NCBI GenBank assembly: GCA_009733575.1
Contig: ML769475.1
Coordinates: 1 to 64,000, forward strand
Source of the DNA: Gymnopus androsaceus JB14
Taxonomy: Eukaryota; Basidiomycota; Agaricomycetes; Agaricales; Omphalotaceae
Length of the DNA stretch: 64,000 nt
Direction of reading: 5' to 3'
Position 1 is the stretch's first letter, and every line of letters starts with the position of its first letter. Below the pieces are notes generated by a model, which saw nothing but the letters and a program-made list of their open reading frames with translations, did not search any database and had not been told where the DNA came from. A program made the translations under genes and the position numbers. This document shows, piece by piece, positions 35,126 through 46,773 of this stretch.

Positions 35126-35560
35126 TTACAATGGACAGGGTTCTGTCTTCAGGATGCAACTACGGGGAGGGATTCGTGGGAAGTAAAAACAAATTTTGCC
35201 AGAGACTTATCTTCCGACTGGGGTACTATTGTCCCCAATCTCCACAAAGAACGGACCACAACAATTGTATCCAGCAGGGCCTGCAAGTAGGTACCAACTC
35301 AATGTTCATTTGAGAATCCGGAGAAGGGGAAAAACTTACAGGGATTCTGTTGGTATCGTATCCGTCAGTAATCAGTGGTACATTCTGGTAGGAGGAAAAG
35401 AGCACAAACACTGTCGATAACACCTAACAGCGGAGAGTTAGTGATCAGAAAGAAAAGCACAAAATTAGAAACGTGTACAAGTTTGACCTTGTACTCCAGC
35501 CATTCCTTGGACAAAGAGGAGGATGGAAAAGACGACGACAATGTTAGAGAAACGGAACAT
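35126..35560 (-). CDS. Tiny secreted six-cysteine peptide, gene 3 (defective last splice donor)
   Basis: Read leftward: exons 35560-35479, 35423-35410 (14 bases), 35346-35340 (7 bases), 35280-35211 and 35159-35126. Exons total 207 bases, 69 codons. The signal peptide MFRFSNIVVVFSILLFVQGM is nearly that of gene 1. Cysteine spacing is C-x6-C-x5-CC-x16-C-x6-C, and CCGPFF parallels CCGPLL in gene 1. The last exon is 34 bases long, exactly as in gene 1. The last intron would start AT rather than GT (35210-35209), while its acceptor is normal. If it is not spliced, the frame stops just after and the last two cysteines are lost. The other splice sites are GT-AG. The gene ends 35 bases from the KDZ element. 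It is either a truncated family member or one using a non-canonical donor. Confidence 0.6.
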
Positions 35561-36176
35561 AAAGATGATTGCTGAATGAGTTGACAGTAGTGTGTAAGGG
35601 GTTTGAGAAAGCAGAAAATATAAAGCAGAAAATAATTGCAATACTTTTATACGCCGAGTTTGCAGGGGTTCAAAGAGCGGCAACTACTTATTACTTGTGT
35701 ATCGGAGGAATTTAAAAAAAATAAATAAACTCATGAACTGAACTTGAAAACCGAGATGTCCTAAGGACCAAGGTAGAGCCCAAGGGGGTCCGAAAAATTT
35801 AATTTTGTACCAGGGTCGGAAATTTTGGTTCATGGATTATGGCCGTGGAGGCTTATCGCGGCATTTGCCCAATATGGCAACTCCAATGACTCAATCAAAG
35901 TGTGATGACGAGACCTCCGGATTTCGGATTTCCGTCATGGGCCCATACACGCGCACATCTTAACATTGAGTATTCACATTGCGACACGCTTTAAGATCAA
36001 AGCCTTATATACTGAAAGTTATAGAAATGTATCCAGTGCTTATAGTTTATGATAGAACTCATATTCCATACCATAGACCAACGGACTCAGAATGAGTAAT
36101 TACTAAGACATACTCTCTTTCATACCACGACGATCTTACTTTAAAACAGTTAATACTCCTCATTGGCATACACTCT
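35561..36176. other. Intergenic, nothing recognised
   Basis: Upstream of peptide gene 3 on one side and of the exonuclease-type remnant on the other. No gene or clear promoter element supported. Confidence 0.4.
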
Positions 36177-37000
36177 ATGTCTATGGAATCATCTATTGGT
36201 CACGGTGGGAGGCGCAAGGGTTCTGGGCGCAAGAAGAAGAAAGACCTTTTTCCGAGTCAGACTCAATCTTCACATGCGGCAACTTCCATTTTATCACATC
36301 CTTTGACTTCAAATCATGCCCAGCAGCTGCATAGTAATCATGACACTATTTCAGTGCCAAATTCAGTATTTTTCACTGGTCAAATGACCACTTCTCAGAG
36401 CATTCCTCAATTGCATACTGCTGGCAAGTCTGACCCCTAGTTATTATGTTTCCTGACAAAATTGTTTATACCAATTCTGAGCTCAACCATCTGCGTAATG
36501 AGGTAGAGGAGGTTATGAATAATGATGAGTATGCAGAGATTAGGATCCAGGAAGGGCGAGTCATTGATGAAAGCATTTCTGATACTATGGATGATTCAAT
36601 GGAGGGCAATGCGGAGGCTGCAGCAGCTGAAACTGAGGAAACCAAGGCTGCAAAGCGCTCTGTAAATCACCAACATCTACTTGACTGCAGAAACAGTCTT
36701 CAAAAGCAGATTCAGAAATATCGGATGCCAAAATGCTATAAGGATGGCCAATTCTTGGTTCATCCTCCCCATCCTGTATTTGCACTACATCAAGCAGCTC
36801 ACACTTCCTTCTCTCCGGATCCCTTGTGTCTCCGTTCAATTTTTGTTTGGTTACCCGAATAGCTTCCTGGTTGTCTGGATTCATATAAATGTGAATGTGG
36901 TAGTTATTTGACAATGAATGGTTTGTTCTTTCTGCTTACTGAACTTTATTAAGTCTAAATCCATCAATCAAATAGTTACAATGATAGTCCTATCACTCTG

Positions 37001-38325
37001 CAGGATTGAATAAATGGAGGCTGGAATTATTTTAGGAAAATAGTTTGTAAATAATAAAGTTTTCCGCCACAAATTTCCATTGAAAAACAATGAAAATGCC
37101 ACCTGAAAAATAAATAGAAAAAGACCATCTTTTCCATGATCTTTTCCATGTGTAAAAGGTCTTGTAACCTTTGTTCTTTCCCAATTAGAATCTTTGTTTT
37201 ATTCCACCATCAACATGTGGTACCCAGTTACTGCCAGTTACTGCCCTGCACCGATAGCACCAGACATTAGTCAGCAGAGGGACAGGACGAGCTTTGTCAT
37301 CATTATGAGTGCTTAACTTCTTCTCAGCATGCTTGGGGCTTAGTTCTGGGGCAGCACAGTGGCAGTATTTAATATTTATGCTCTTTAATGTGTGCAAAAA
37401 ATAAATTACAATTCAAGTCTGTGGCTTTCCAAAGTGCCATGTAGTTTTGAGTAGTGCATTTTTATACATTTTTCTAGTATAATTAAGTGAAATTCCCCTT
37501 TGGAAAGGGAAACAGGGGATTAATAGCATGTTCTCATGGTAATCATTCAGTTGAAATGGCTCTCAGAATCTCAGGGCTCTATACCTAAGGTTTACTCAAG
37601 GTAGAAGAATAAGTATATGGTCCATATCAGCTTGAATGTACCATATCTGAGGCTAGGGTACAGTTTTGGAAAACCATTAGCAACTTTAATTTGGCTTGGG
37701 CAAGCTGATTTTGAGTGCTTACAACTGTCACAGGCAATATGTGATACTTATAAAATGGCTCTCAGAGAACCAGGGATCTGTTTTTAAGGGAGAACATCAT
37801 TTATCTGCTTCTGAGTGCATTGAGAAGATGAAGTTACGCACTCTAAATGATGACAAAGCTCATCCTGTATGGGACCCCCATCGAGGTATCCTCAGGGAAC
37901 CTTACACTGCAGACAGACACACATACTCGCGCAGACACATGACACAAAGCATACGATACAAGTACATATGAAAGGTGTTCGCTAACATATGCATACGCAC
38001 AATAGCGAATAAATTTGATTTAAAAAAAAAAAAGCTCATCCTGTCCCTCTGCTGACTAATATCTGATACCATCAGTTCAGGGCAGTAACTGGCAGTAACT
38101 GAGTACCATGTGTTGATTGCGGAATAAAACAAAGATTTCAATTGGGAAAGAACAAAGGCTACAAGACCTTTTACACATGGAAAAGACCATGGAAAAGATG
38201 GTCTTTTTTAAATTATTTTTTAGGTGGCATTTTCATTCTTTTTCAATGGAAATTTGCAGTGGAATATTTTATTATTTACAGACTATTTTCCTAAGATAAT
38301 TCCAGTCTCAATTTACTCAATCCTG
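37001..38325. mobile_element. Nonautonomous TIR element, ~1.3 kb
   Basis: Long inverted arms of about 300-350 bases. Outer ends read CAGGATTGAATAAA / TTTACTCAATCCTG, then CTGGAATTATTTTAGG / CCTAAGATAATTCCAG, further in ATGAAAATGCCACCT and its complement, and GCAGTAACTGGCAGTAACTG near the inner end. No transposase. A looser match continues ~15 bases outside these bounds. Target duplication not resolved. It lies inside the DUF6729-type gene. Confidence 0.75.
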
Positions 38326-39286
38326 TGGAGTGTATTGCGCATCATGTCCGGACATCTACTGGTCAAGATTATTATCTTTTCATCAATCGATTTATCTGTG
38401 ACTCGCGATGGATAAAGGATTCAGGATGTGGGACCAGTTATCAGGGAACAGACACGCATATCTTGGCACAACTTCCCTGATGGGTTCAAGAGGCATTCCC
38501 GGGTGGGTATATTAGCCATTCCTTGAATAAAAATTAATGTAATTTTTTTGCAGCATTTATCACTGCTCGTAGTGCTGTTGACAAGCATGTTATTGACTTG
38601 ATGAAGCCATGCTTTGCTGGCCGATTTGGGCCAGAGCCATTTTTGAAGATGCTTCTTGAGCTAAAAACTCTGCATCATAGTTGCCGTGAGCTCATGTATC
38701 TTGCAGCAGCACACTACTATGGGCTCTCAGGTAAAACACAAGTTCCCCAGTTTCCCAAGCTTGATGATCATATGAAATACACTGGAAATGCACCATCGGT
38801 TCGATATATCAAGTCAATCTGGACCGACTATCACGCTGGAATCAAAATCTATGTAGATTGCATCCAAGCATCACTTTCAGCCCACAAGCTTGCAGGTGAT
38901 CATACATTTTGGGCCAGTATACTTATTATTTTCTGCCCAGTTACTTTGATTCTCACATTCCAAAAACAGATTATAAGGCAATGGCCTGACTCAAAGCAGA
39001 ACCAACATTTGCAGCACTTTTCTCCCTAGTGAATGAGTAGGAAGAGATCCGTGCACAGGCAATGGCACTTACTAAAGGTTTCTCAATCCTTCCTGAGATG
39101 TTCAAGCAAGTTAGCATTGGTTTAAAAGAGCATGGTCATCAGCCTACAGCTTTGTACTACTGTGATAATCCCACTGGTATGCCTTTGAATTACTGACTTG
39201 TTATTTGCACTGATATAATTATCAGCTGAGCGTGATTTTCATGAGTGCATGGCTGAGTCACTAAGCTCTGGAGTTCAACACATTAT

Positions 39287-42200
39287 TAGTGATGGTTTCG
39301 GGTCAGGTTCGGGTTAAAAAATCTCAATCCAACCCGAACCCGGCCTGTGACCCGTTACCGACCAGTCGGATCCGGGTTTCCTGCCCAAACCGGGTTCGGG
39401 TTATCCCGAGACTTTCAGTGTAGCAAAATTCGACGCAGAGACAGCATTCATAACTATCTATATCTCTGAATGGTACATGATTAAACTATAAGAATCTCAT
39501 CATCTACAAAAGTGTCATTGTCCTCATCACTATCACCCTCTTTTAGCATTCCCTCGAGCTCCTGCGGCGTAAATAGATCAAGTCGTGGCCAATCCTCAAA
39601 ACACATCAAAGCGCAAATGGTGTTTGAGCAAAGGCGATTGCGCAAATGAGATATAAGGATTCGACCATGAGAAAAGGAGTGTTCAACAGAGACAGTAGAT
39701 GCTATATAACTTTTAAGAAATAATATATGAGTGACATAGGAAGAAGACATACCCACGACCAAATGAACGGAAATGCCGAGTTTCGATAAGTTGGGATACA
39801 CCTTATGATTCATAAGCCACCACTCCAGAGGGTTTTCCGTAGGTACAACACTATCCTTCAAATAGCGTTCAAGCTCATCTACTGAAACATCTGGCACGGC
39901 CATGTTGACTTGTGCACGAATATGCATTGCGAATGAGTTTTTGGATGTCCACGTTGATGGAATCTAGAAGTAAGAACAAATTATAAGCGAGTAAATGAAA
40001 AAGCTCTGACAGGTTACTCACTGAAGGACCTGGGCTACGAGAGTTGTTTACACCAACGTTCCCTGTTGGTTTATAGCGCTGCCAAGCATCACAAGTAATT
40101 TGAAGTGCCTCATTGATCCAGCTGTCACTCCAATTAAGTTGTGTAAAGTAGGTGGTTTTATAGGAAGGATGGAGAACTTCAGATATCTGAGTGAGAAGAC
40201 AAAAAGCAAAAGAAAGACAATCGACTTACCCATATAGATTTGGTAAATATCAGAGCTATCGGACAGCTCATAGTACTTGTTTATTGTCCACTTTCCGATG
40301 GATACGGCATGCTGAAGAGGCGCAGATAGAATATGGTTGTCAAGAATCCCAACAGCAAAATTTTTGTCCAGCTGATCCATAGCAGGGATAACTGCTGAAA
40401 TGTTTGGCGAGTTCGAGGAGAAGAATTTGGTAGCATCTTTCAGAGACTGTCGAGCAAGATAAGTTAGAAGAGGACATTATAAATGAAAAGTATGCGTACC
40501 TTCAATGCATGTACCAAATCTTCAACAGCTTTCCATTCGGTATCCGTAAGTAAATATTGCGTTAAACCGTTTGATGAAGAGTCCAGAAATATATCAACAT
40601 ATTCCTTCATTTCAATGAAGGCTGCAAGCATGTCATACGTCGAGTTCCAACAGGTCGAGACGTCCCACGGAAGGGTTCGATTGCGAAAGGCAGACCCAGC
40701 AACAGCTTTACGCCAGGAGGGAAGGGGGATGAACAAACTTACTTTGACAAGTGCATTGCAGAGAGGCATGTCTGCTACTGCCCACTCCTCCTTCTCCACA
40801 ACTGTCATCTCTGCAAGCATGTCCACAAACCCGTTGTCATTGTTGTTATCGCGGACACCATTCTCTTCTAGATCACGGATCTCCACCTGCAGTTCCTCTA
40901 TCTCAAGCTCATTGACAAGGCGAGCACCTGCGTGGTCGTCATCATTGTCATCCTTACCATTTTTGCTCTTCTTCACCTCAAACAGGTGAAGAATCCCTTT
41001 TGCAGCCAAGTTAACCGTGTGTGCCATGCACCAAACATGACCACGCCTCCCCCTAAAATTTGGAAGGAGCTTCTGGAGCTCATCAATCATTGTGTTGTTT
41101 GCAGATGCATTGTCAACGGTGATGCTCAGGACCTGAAGATGTAAGTTTCAATTTTTTTCATTACGCCGAAAGATCTGCTAACCTTATCTTCAATTCCATA
41201 TTCCTTTAGGACATCCGCTATGCAGTTAGCCATGTTCAAACCAGTATGTGAGCACGGGAGCGCAATGAAGTCCAGTAGGTGAGTAACTGGCACTTGTTTG
41301 CCATTGTCATCTTTTCGCAACCATGAGATATTAATTGACATCCAAGGTCGATGATTTGGAGAGGTCCAGCAATCAAGACTAAGGCAATGTTCACCGTCAT
41401 AGGCCTGGAAAATTTACAGGTAAGTGAGATGTTTAGCGCTAGGTCTGAATGTACTTGAAGCTCTGATGCTAGCCTCTCCTTTGCCTTTTCATACAGTGTC
41501 TTGACATCCTTCAAAACCTGCTGCCTCGGAGGTATATAACGATCTGGTTGCCCCTTGCGCTGCAGCCACTTATAGCAGCAACCGCAACTGTATTAAAAGG
41601 GCAACCTTCTTCAGCACACATACGTGCAGTCCCAACGCTAGCCGTTTCATTGTCAACAATAACTCAAGTCACATTAATCAACATCAAACAACATACCGCA
41701 GTGATTCTTTGGAGGGTCGTAATGTCAAGCAAAGTTTGTCCCATGTTTTTTTGATAGGCTTGTATAATAAGGTGAGCTTCGGCTGCTCCCCTCATTTTTC
41801 TTTTTTGAGTTCCTGACAAAGTTCATTGTTGCCAGTTTTATTGTCTAGTGCCATTACCCGGTCGACCATTTCCTTTCCCCAGCATTTCCGAGTGTGGAGG
41901 AGAAGGGCACCTAGCCAGTACGTGAGTACATATTTGGTGATGTAGATACGTTGACAACTCACCTGTTGATGCAGCGTCACTCCCACTTGCACCTTGTTTA
42001 ACAACAGCGTGACAGATGGTGCAATTGAAAATGATAAACTTGGGCTTGTCATCAGTGTCAAATTCAATGTCTGGCACCTGTCCAAAGAACGTGTAGGCAT
42101 TGGACCTTCTTTTTGCTACAGTGTCACCTATGCATGATAATGTAAGTCTGTTTAGGGGTCATCAATATAAACACTGACAAAGACATTTCTTTTCTTGTTC

Positions 42201-42752
42201 TTTAGCATTGTCTTCCTGGTCCGACTCTACAGTAAGATCAATGGATGCGGGGTCTGCATCTGGGTCAGTGATAGGATTCGAGGCGTTGGAGGTATTGGAA
42301 TGTTGTGAGGATCTGTCTTCGTCATTGGTACTGCTGTGATCATCATCTTTGTTTGTGTTATTGGCAGAAAACTGTATACATATGATTGAATTTGCTTACC
42401 TATAGCACATTTTGCCTTTTTATTTCATCAGCCTTGAAGGGTATTGATGGCACTTTTAATCTTGTCTGTGGGTGATGAGTTTCACTTCCGTTTACTTTTG
42501 CCTTTGTCAGGCATGATGGTGGTGAATGTTTGGGAGAAAAAATATGAGTAAATTTATTTTATACCTACAAAACATGAGCTGTATAGTGGTTAATAATACG
42601 GAAGCAAATTGAAGGGTGGCTCGTTCCAGCGCTTCTTGAGAGTCGGGTTGTTAGTTGGGTGTCGGGTTTGATAAAGCTTCACATGTCCTGGACCCAGACT
42701 GGCTGCCTGACCCGGAACCCGAAAAAACCCGGCCAACCCGATAACATCACTA
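39287..42752 (-). mobile_element. hAT transposon, 3466 bp, 8-bp target duplication
   Basis: Ends TAGTGATG / CATCACTA are flanked by perfect copies of CACATTAT (39279-39286 and 42753-42760). The subterminal regions are rich in CGGGTTCGGGTT and its complement. It carries a hAT transposase on the minus strand. Removing it with one duplication restores a continuous frame of the interrupted gene (VQHII then SEPGKNLPKFKL), confirming the boundaries. Confidence 0.9.
39481..42515 (-). pseudogene. hAT family transposase, probably decayed
   Basis: Transposase of the hAT class, which cuts and reinserts the surrounding element. Read leftward: a possible start MPDKGKSKRK near 42515; a BED-like zinc-finger part with FNCTICHAVVKQG and YLHHQICTH; a core with DCWTSPNHRPWMSINISW and FIALPCSHTGLNMANCIADV; RRGHVWCMAHTVNLAAKGIL; an acidic insert; LPWDVSTCWNSTYDMLAAFI; and the C-terminal dimerisation domain NPLEWWLMNHKVYPNLSKLG, ASTVSVEHSFSHGRILISHL, NRLCSNTICALMCFEDW, ending at 39481. 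Several short introns are implied. I did not prove an uninterrupted frame through the N-terminal half, so activity is doubtful though the target duplication is still perfect. Confidence 0.8.
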
Positions 42753-44768
42753 CACATTATCAGTGAACCAGGAAAGAATTTGCCCAAGTTCAAGCTGGAT
42801 CCTTGAACGGTGGCCATTGAGTATTTCAAAAACTCCATGCTTATCAACAATGCATGCAAGGAGATTATCGAGCATGTTGAACAACTGGCTGTTTCCGAAC
42901 AACTTGTCATTGGACTCTCCATATGCTGTATTACTGGTACAGACAAACTCAAGTCAATACAACTGCGAACTCCTGGAGAGAAAATTCATCTTTCATGTAA
43001 GTGTTTATTGCATTTGACAATGTTACACTTTCAAAATGATCATTTTATGCAGGTAATCCAACTTCAAACCAACAATATCCCTGCATGCTTATGCTCCCTT
43101 CTCACATCTCTGCGTATTATCAAGGCTGGTTACAATATTGGGAGATCTGTCTCAATTATTTCAGTTTCTTTCTCAATGGTGGAACTGCAGCCTGTCATTG
43201 GTCAATCAAAAGGGTCATTCCTTGATTTAGGTGAACTTATCAAGGTCAAAGGAGCAGTTGGTGACCCTTGTGCCACTGCCTCCTTATTGTATCTGCCATT
43301 CTAAAGAAACGGTATCTGTCAATACCAAGTATTGTTTCCAAAACATCACCTTCCAAGGAAGATACTAATGCACTTGTGACCGAGGTTGAATGTGTATGGC
43401 AGACCTACACCTGTATGTCTCAACAAGGTTCTGTAGGCTTACAGCTTCAAGCATCAGATGCCACAGTAGGTCGGCTTATTACTCTGGTTTTAGCTCGTAA
43501 AGAAGTTGCAGAGGGTACTATTCAAGATCACAATAGCTCTGCAGAGTTTATCATGGATGTAAAGGGCACCAAAACCATCACCAAAATCACATCCGCTTAT
43601 GTGCTTATTCAAATCAACAAAGTTCTTATTCCAGGTGCCATTCTCTCGAAACATTCATACTGTTCAATGGATGTTTGATCATGGTGGAAAGGCTGTTGTC
43701 CAAACACACACATTGCGTACTTGAAATGCTACTCCACTGCTTCCTCCAGACCCATTATCAAGCTCAATCCTTGGAATTCCAGCCCCTCTTCCAGCTTTCC
43801 TTACGGATATTGATCCCATCCTATCATTAGGCTCAACTGAAAAAATCATTGAATGTATTGAGCAAGATATCAGAAATGACAGCAAAGGTCCTGATGGTGA
43901 CAATGATTCAAACTTGGAGGATGATGAAAATGTTTGTCAAATTGTTATATCCAAATATAAATATATGCTAACTGCTCTTAAGCCCATGGAAGATGACGAC
44001 CATCAGCCAACATCCAAAGGGATAGTCATTGACACACTTCAATGTTGTCAAATGTTGCTGACACAATGCGCTGAAGAGTCCCAGAGTCTTCCCACTCAAG
44101 TCTTTGATGATATATTCCACTTTATGGACCGTCTCCTCAGAACCCTGCCCAAATCTCATTCTGCATTCAAAGAGTTCATTCATTTATTCAGTGAAACCAT
44201 TTTGATTTGGGATGCCAATGATATCAAGCTGTCAGGGCTGTACTCGAGAAGAAAAATATCTCTTGGAAATATGTTGTCCGTTCCCAGAAGGACTGGCTCA
44301 ACCACCATGTCTGACAATATGTTCCAGAGCCTAATAGACTTGAAGCTGATCGCAAGAGTCTTTTCAGTAGTTTTCAGGATGTTGTCTGCAGTTCTGATCG
44401 CAAGAATGGCCATGGTTGGTTTTTCTCAAAAAAGTCCCGGAAAGTCTGCGAATCACTGTTGGATAGTGTCCAGCGTGGATTCCTGTCCAATCCACCTGGA
44501 ATCCCACTCTATCATATCATAGGTTGGGATTGAGATAGACTTCCACTGTACCAAACCATTTGTGGCACAAATTCCATCGAGGGTGGAGTGCATATGGTCA
44601 TTTGCTGAATATTTGGTTCATTCACTTCAAGCATCTCCTGAGCTTAGCATTTCATTGCTCAGTAAAGGTCTGTTTGGTAGTTTCCACAGTTCAGTTCTAC
44701 ACACAGGAAGCGGAAATCAGATGGCAGTCCAGTGCCTTGGCAGGCCCACGGCAACCATTGTATTGTAG

Positions 44769-45771
44769 GTTCAATTGATTATTTACATCTTCCATGCCCC
44801 CCATTGCAATAATAGCAGCTGTAAATGAGTGGACATAAGCTGCTATTGAAATTACACACACCTCATAACATTTGCAGCAGCCCTCTATGCATCTACTGGA
44901 GTCAGCCCGAAAGGAAGCAAAAGGAACAAAAGGTGCAGAGGAAATGAACTGTTGCGTAACCAACCAGCGGTGGCACCTGTTTGAGCGCTTCTCAACTTGA
45001 AAACCCATTGGCTGGGGCTTATTGCAAATGGAGGGCCGTTTCAGACTTGCTTGAAATGAGATAAACCTTGAAAACCGTTCCGCCTGTGAAATGAATCTTG
45101 ATTTTGGGATTGCTCTTTTGATGAATAGTGATGCTGTAAGTGTACGGTCCGCTCTGAAACTTGTGATTTAGGTAGTTTAGGGTTCTAGACAAAACTCTCT
45201 CTCTTTCTTTCCTTTCTCTTTCTTTTCCCTCTTGAAAAAACTTGAAAACACCTGTTTCTCCACAGACATAAACCATAAGCCGAAATTTTTTTTCAGTCTT
45301 GGCGCTGGATTTGTTTCCCATAGGCAGACTCTCGCAAGTAAGCTTGCTATACTTTAAAGTACTGGCAATGCCTGCAATAGCCGTGTCCATTTGCACATGT
45401 TTGTTTGCCCATTCAATTCACAATCAGTGATGACACAGTAGCTCTTGAGCATATATATGGCTTTTATCCCACTTTACCATCTCCTGGAATCAATGAACCC
45501 AATCTATGAACCTTACAAATTATTCACACAAGCTTGAAGCACAACCGTGGCCCAGAAACAGGTGTTCTGAGATGTGAACACTCAAATTACAGCATTACAG
45601 CACACACTTCAGATGTGCTGCACTGACTGTTTGCCCATCAAAAGTAAATGCTAGATTCTGCTTCACCTGCTCAGTGGATTCTTTTAAGATATGAGAGGAA
45701 GTTGCAGAGAATTGAAGAGTACAGGGATGTATGGAGATGAACTTTTTATTCTTGACTACAATGACCAGATA
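44769..45771. other. Intergenic, nothing recognised
   Basis: No gene. A TC-rich tract lies at about 45198-45240. Confidence 0.4.
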
Positions 45772-46047
45772 CAGTGACGGCCAGATCAAATCCACACCCC
45801 GGATTTGGAAACCACTTATGTCACTGGTGCTCAAGTCCGTCTCCCCAATGCAGCTGTCACCAAAGGTGTTCAAAATGGGTTTGGACTCTGCTCATTGCAG
45901 TACATAATGATGGCCCACTGCTTTGTAAATGTTACTTCAACAGGAGGGAGCCCTGTAGGCTTTTTTTTTTGTTTGGGTGTTGCTGGGGAGAAGGACTTAA
46001 GCGCCGGTGACATAATCCGGGGTGTGGATTTGATCTGGCCGTCACTG
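45772..46047. mobile_element. Tc1/mariner-type MITE, 276 bp
   Basis: Inverted ends CAGTGACGGCCAGATC AAATCCACACCCCGGAT over ~33 bases, repeated as the complement at the right end, flanked by TA on both sides. No coding capacity. A T-run at 45961-45970 lies in the middle. Confidence 0.85.
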
Positions 46048-46773
46048 TATGTGCAATGGAATTTTGGGAATGTGCTAAAAATGAATGATAACAAAAATCC
46101 ACTTCCAAGGATCCCTATAACTTTTGTTTCTCTGCAACTTACTCCACCGAAACATATTCATCTGAGGGATGGATGAAGGATAAACAACCAAATACCACTT
46201 GAGCTGTTTTCATTGAGTATAGTAATAGAGTAGCAAACAAAACCAAACACCTGGGCATTCTGCAGGCATTACCAGTGCTCAAAATAATATTTAGAGTGCT
46301 GGTCCCTGGACCCCCCCTTCCCATCACGTGATTTTTTAGGTCATGTGATTAGCAAATAAGGCAACTATGAGACACTGATCACCATTTCACATTATTGTGC
46401 TGGTCTTTTGCTCTTTGTACATGCTCTACACAACTAATTAGCCTTTGTAAACTCTTCACCTCACTCTGGATGCCATATATCTCAAAATATATTAGTCAAG
46501 GTCAAGAACTGTAAGCACTCATGAAATGACCTAAAAAGGCAATAAAAAGGTATATACTCACTCTCCACAATGTAGCTGATCTAAATATACTTTTCAGGCA
46601 CTTCTTGGGCTTATTTGACTCATTTGGACATCACAATAATGCATTTTGAGGGTCAGTCAAAAAACATTTTTTGGGCCTCACAATGGACCCACCCTACCTA
46701 CCCCCGGTACAGGATTTCCCGGAGCTCACAAGCCTTATTAACACTTTGAGCAAATTTTGCAAAAAATTGTTAT
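46048..46773. other. Intergenic, nothing recognised
   Basis: A/T-rich sequence between two transposon remnants; no gene supported. Confidence 0.4.

Larger units (their letters stand above)
36177..44768 (+). pseudogene. DUF6729 / 3'-5' exonuclease-type gene, broken by two transposons
   Basis: Pieces of one large gene of a family common in mushroom genomes, usually annotated as DUF6729 or 3'-5' exonuclease domain protein and itself probably tied to mobile DNA (name from memory). In order: GHGGRRKGSGRKKKKDLFP start; MPKCYKDGQFLVHPPHPVFA and FVWLPE then TAG at 36860; after the first insert, AFITARSAVDKHVIDLMKPC, GRFGPEPFLKM, CRELMYLAAAHYYGL and YIKSIWTDYHAGI; after the hAT insert, an exonuclease-like segment (EQLVIGLSICC, LRIIKAGYNIG) and later FDDIFHFMDRLLRTLPKSHS, GFLSNPPGIPLYHI and SLQASPELSISLLS. 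The canonical Asp and Glu expected near IGLS are missing, and there are several stops. Insertions at 37001-38325 and 39287-42752 separate the parts. Confidence 0.7.

Noticed and set aside
35063..35423. Several overlapping frames on both strands near the right KDZ end
   Set aside because: They cover the exons and introns of peptide gene 3 in wrong frames.
40483..40989. 168-codon plus-strand Ser-rich frame
   Set aside because: Antisense shadow of the hAT transposase acidic insert.
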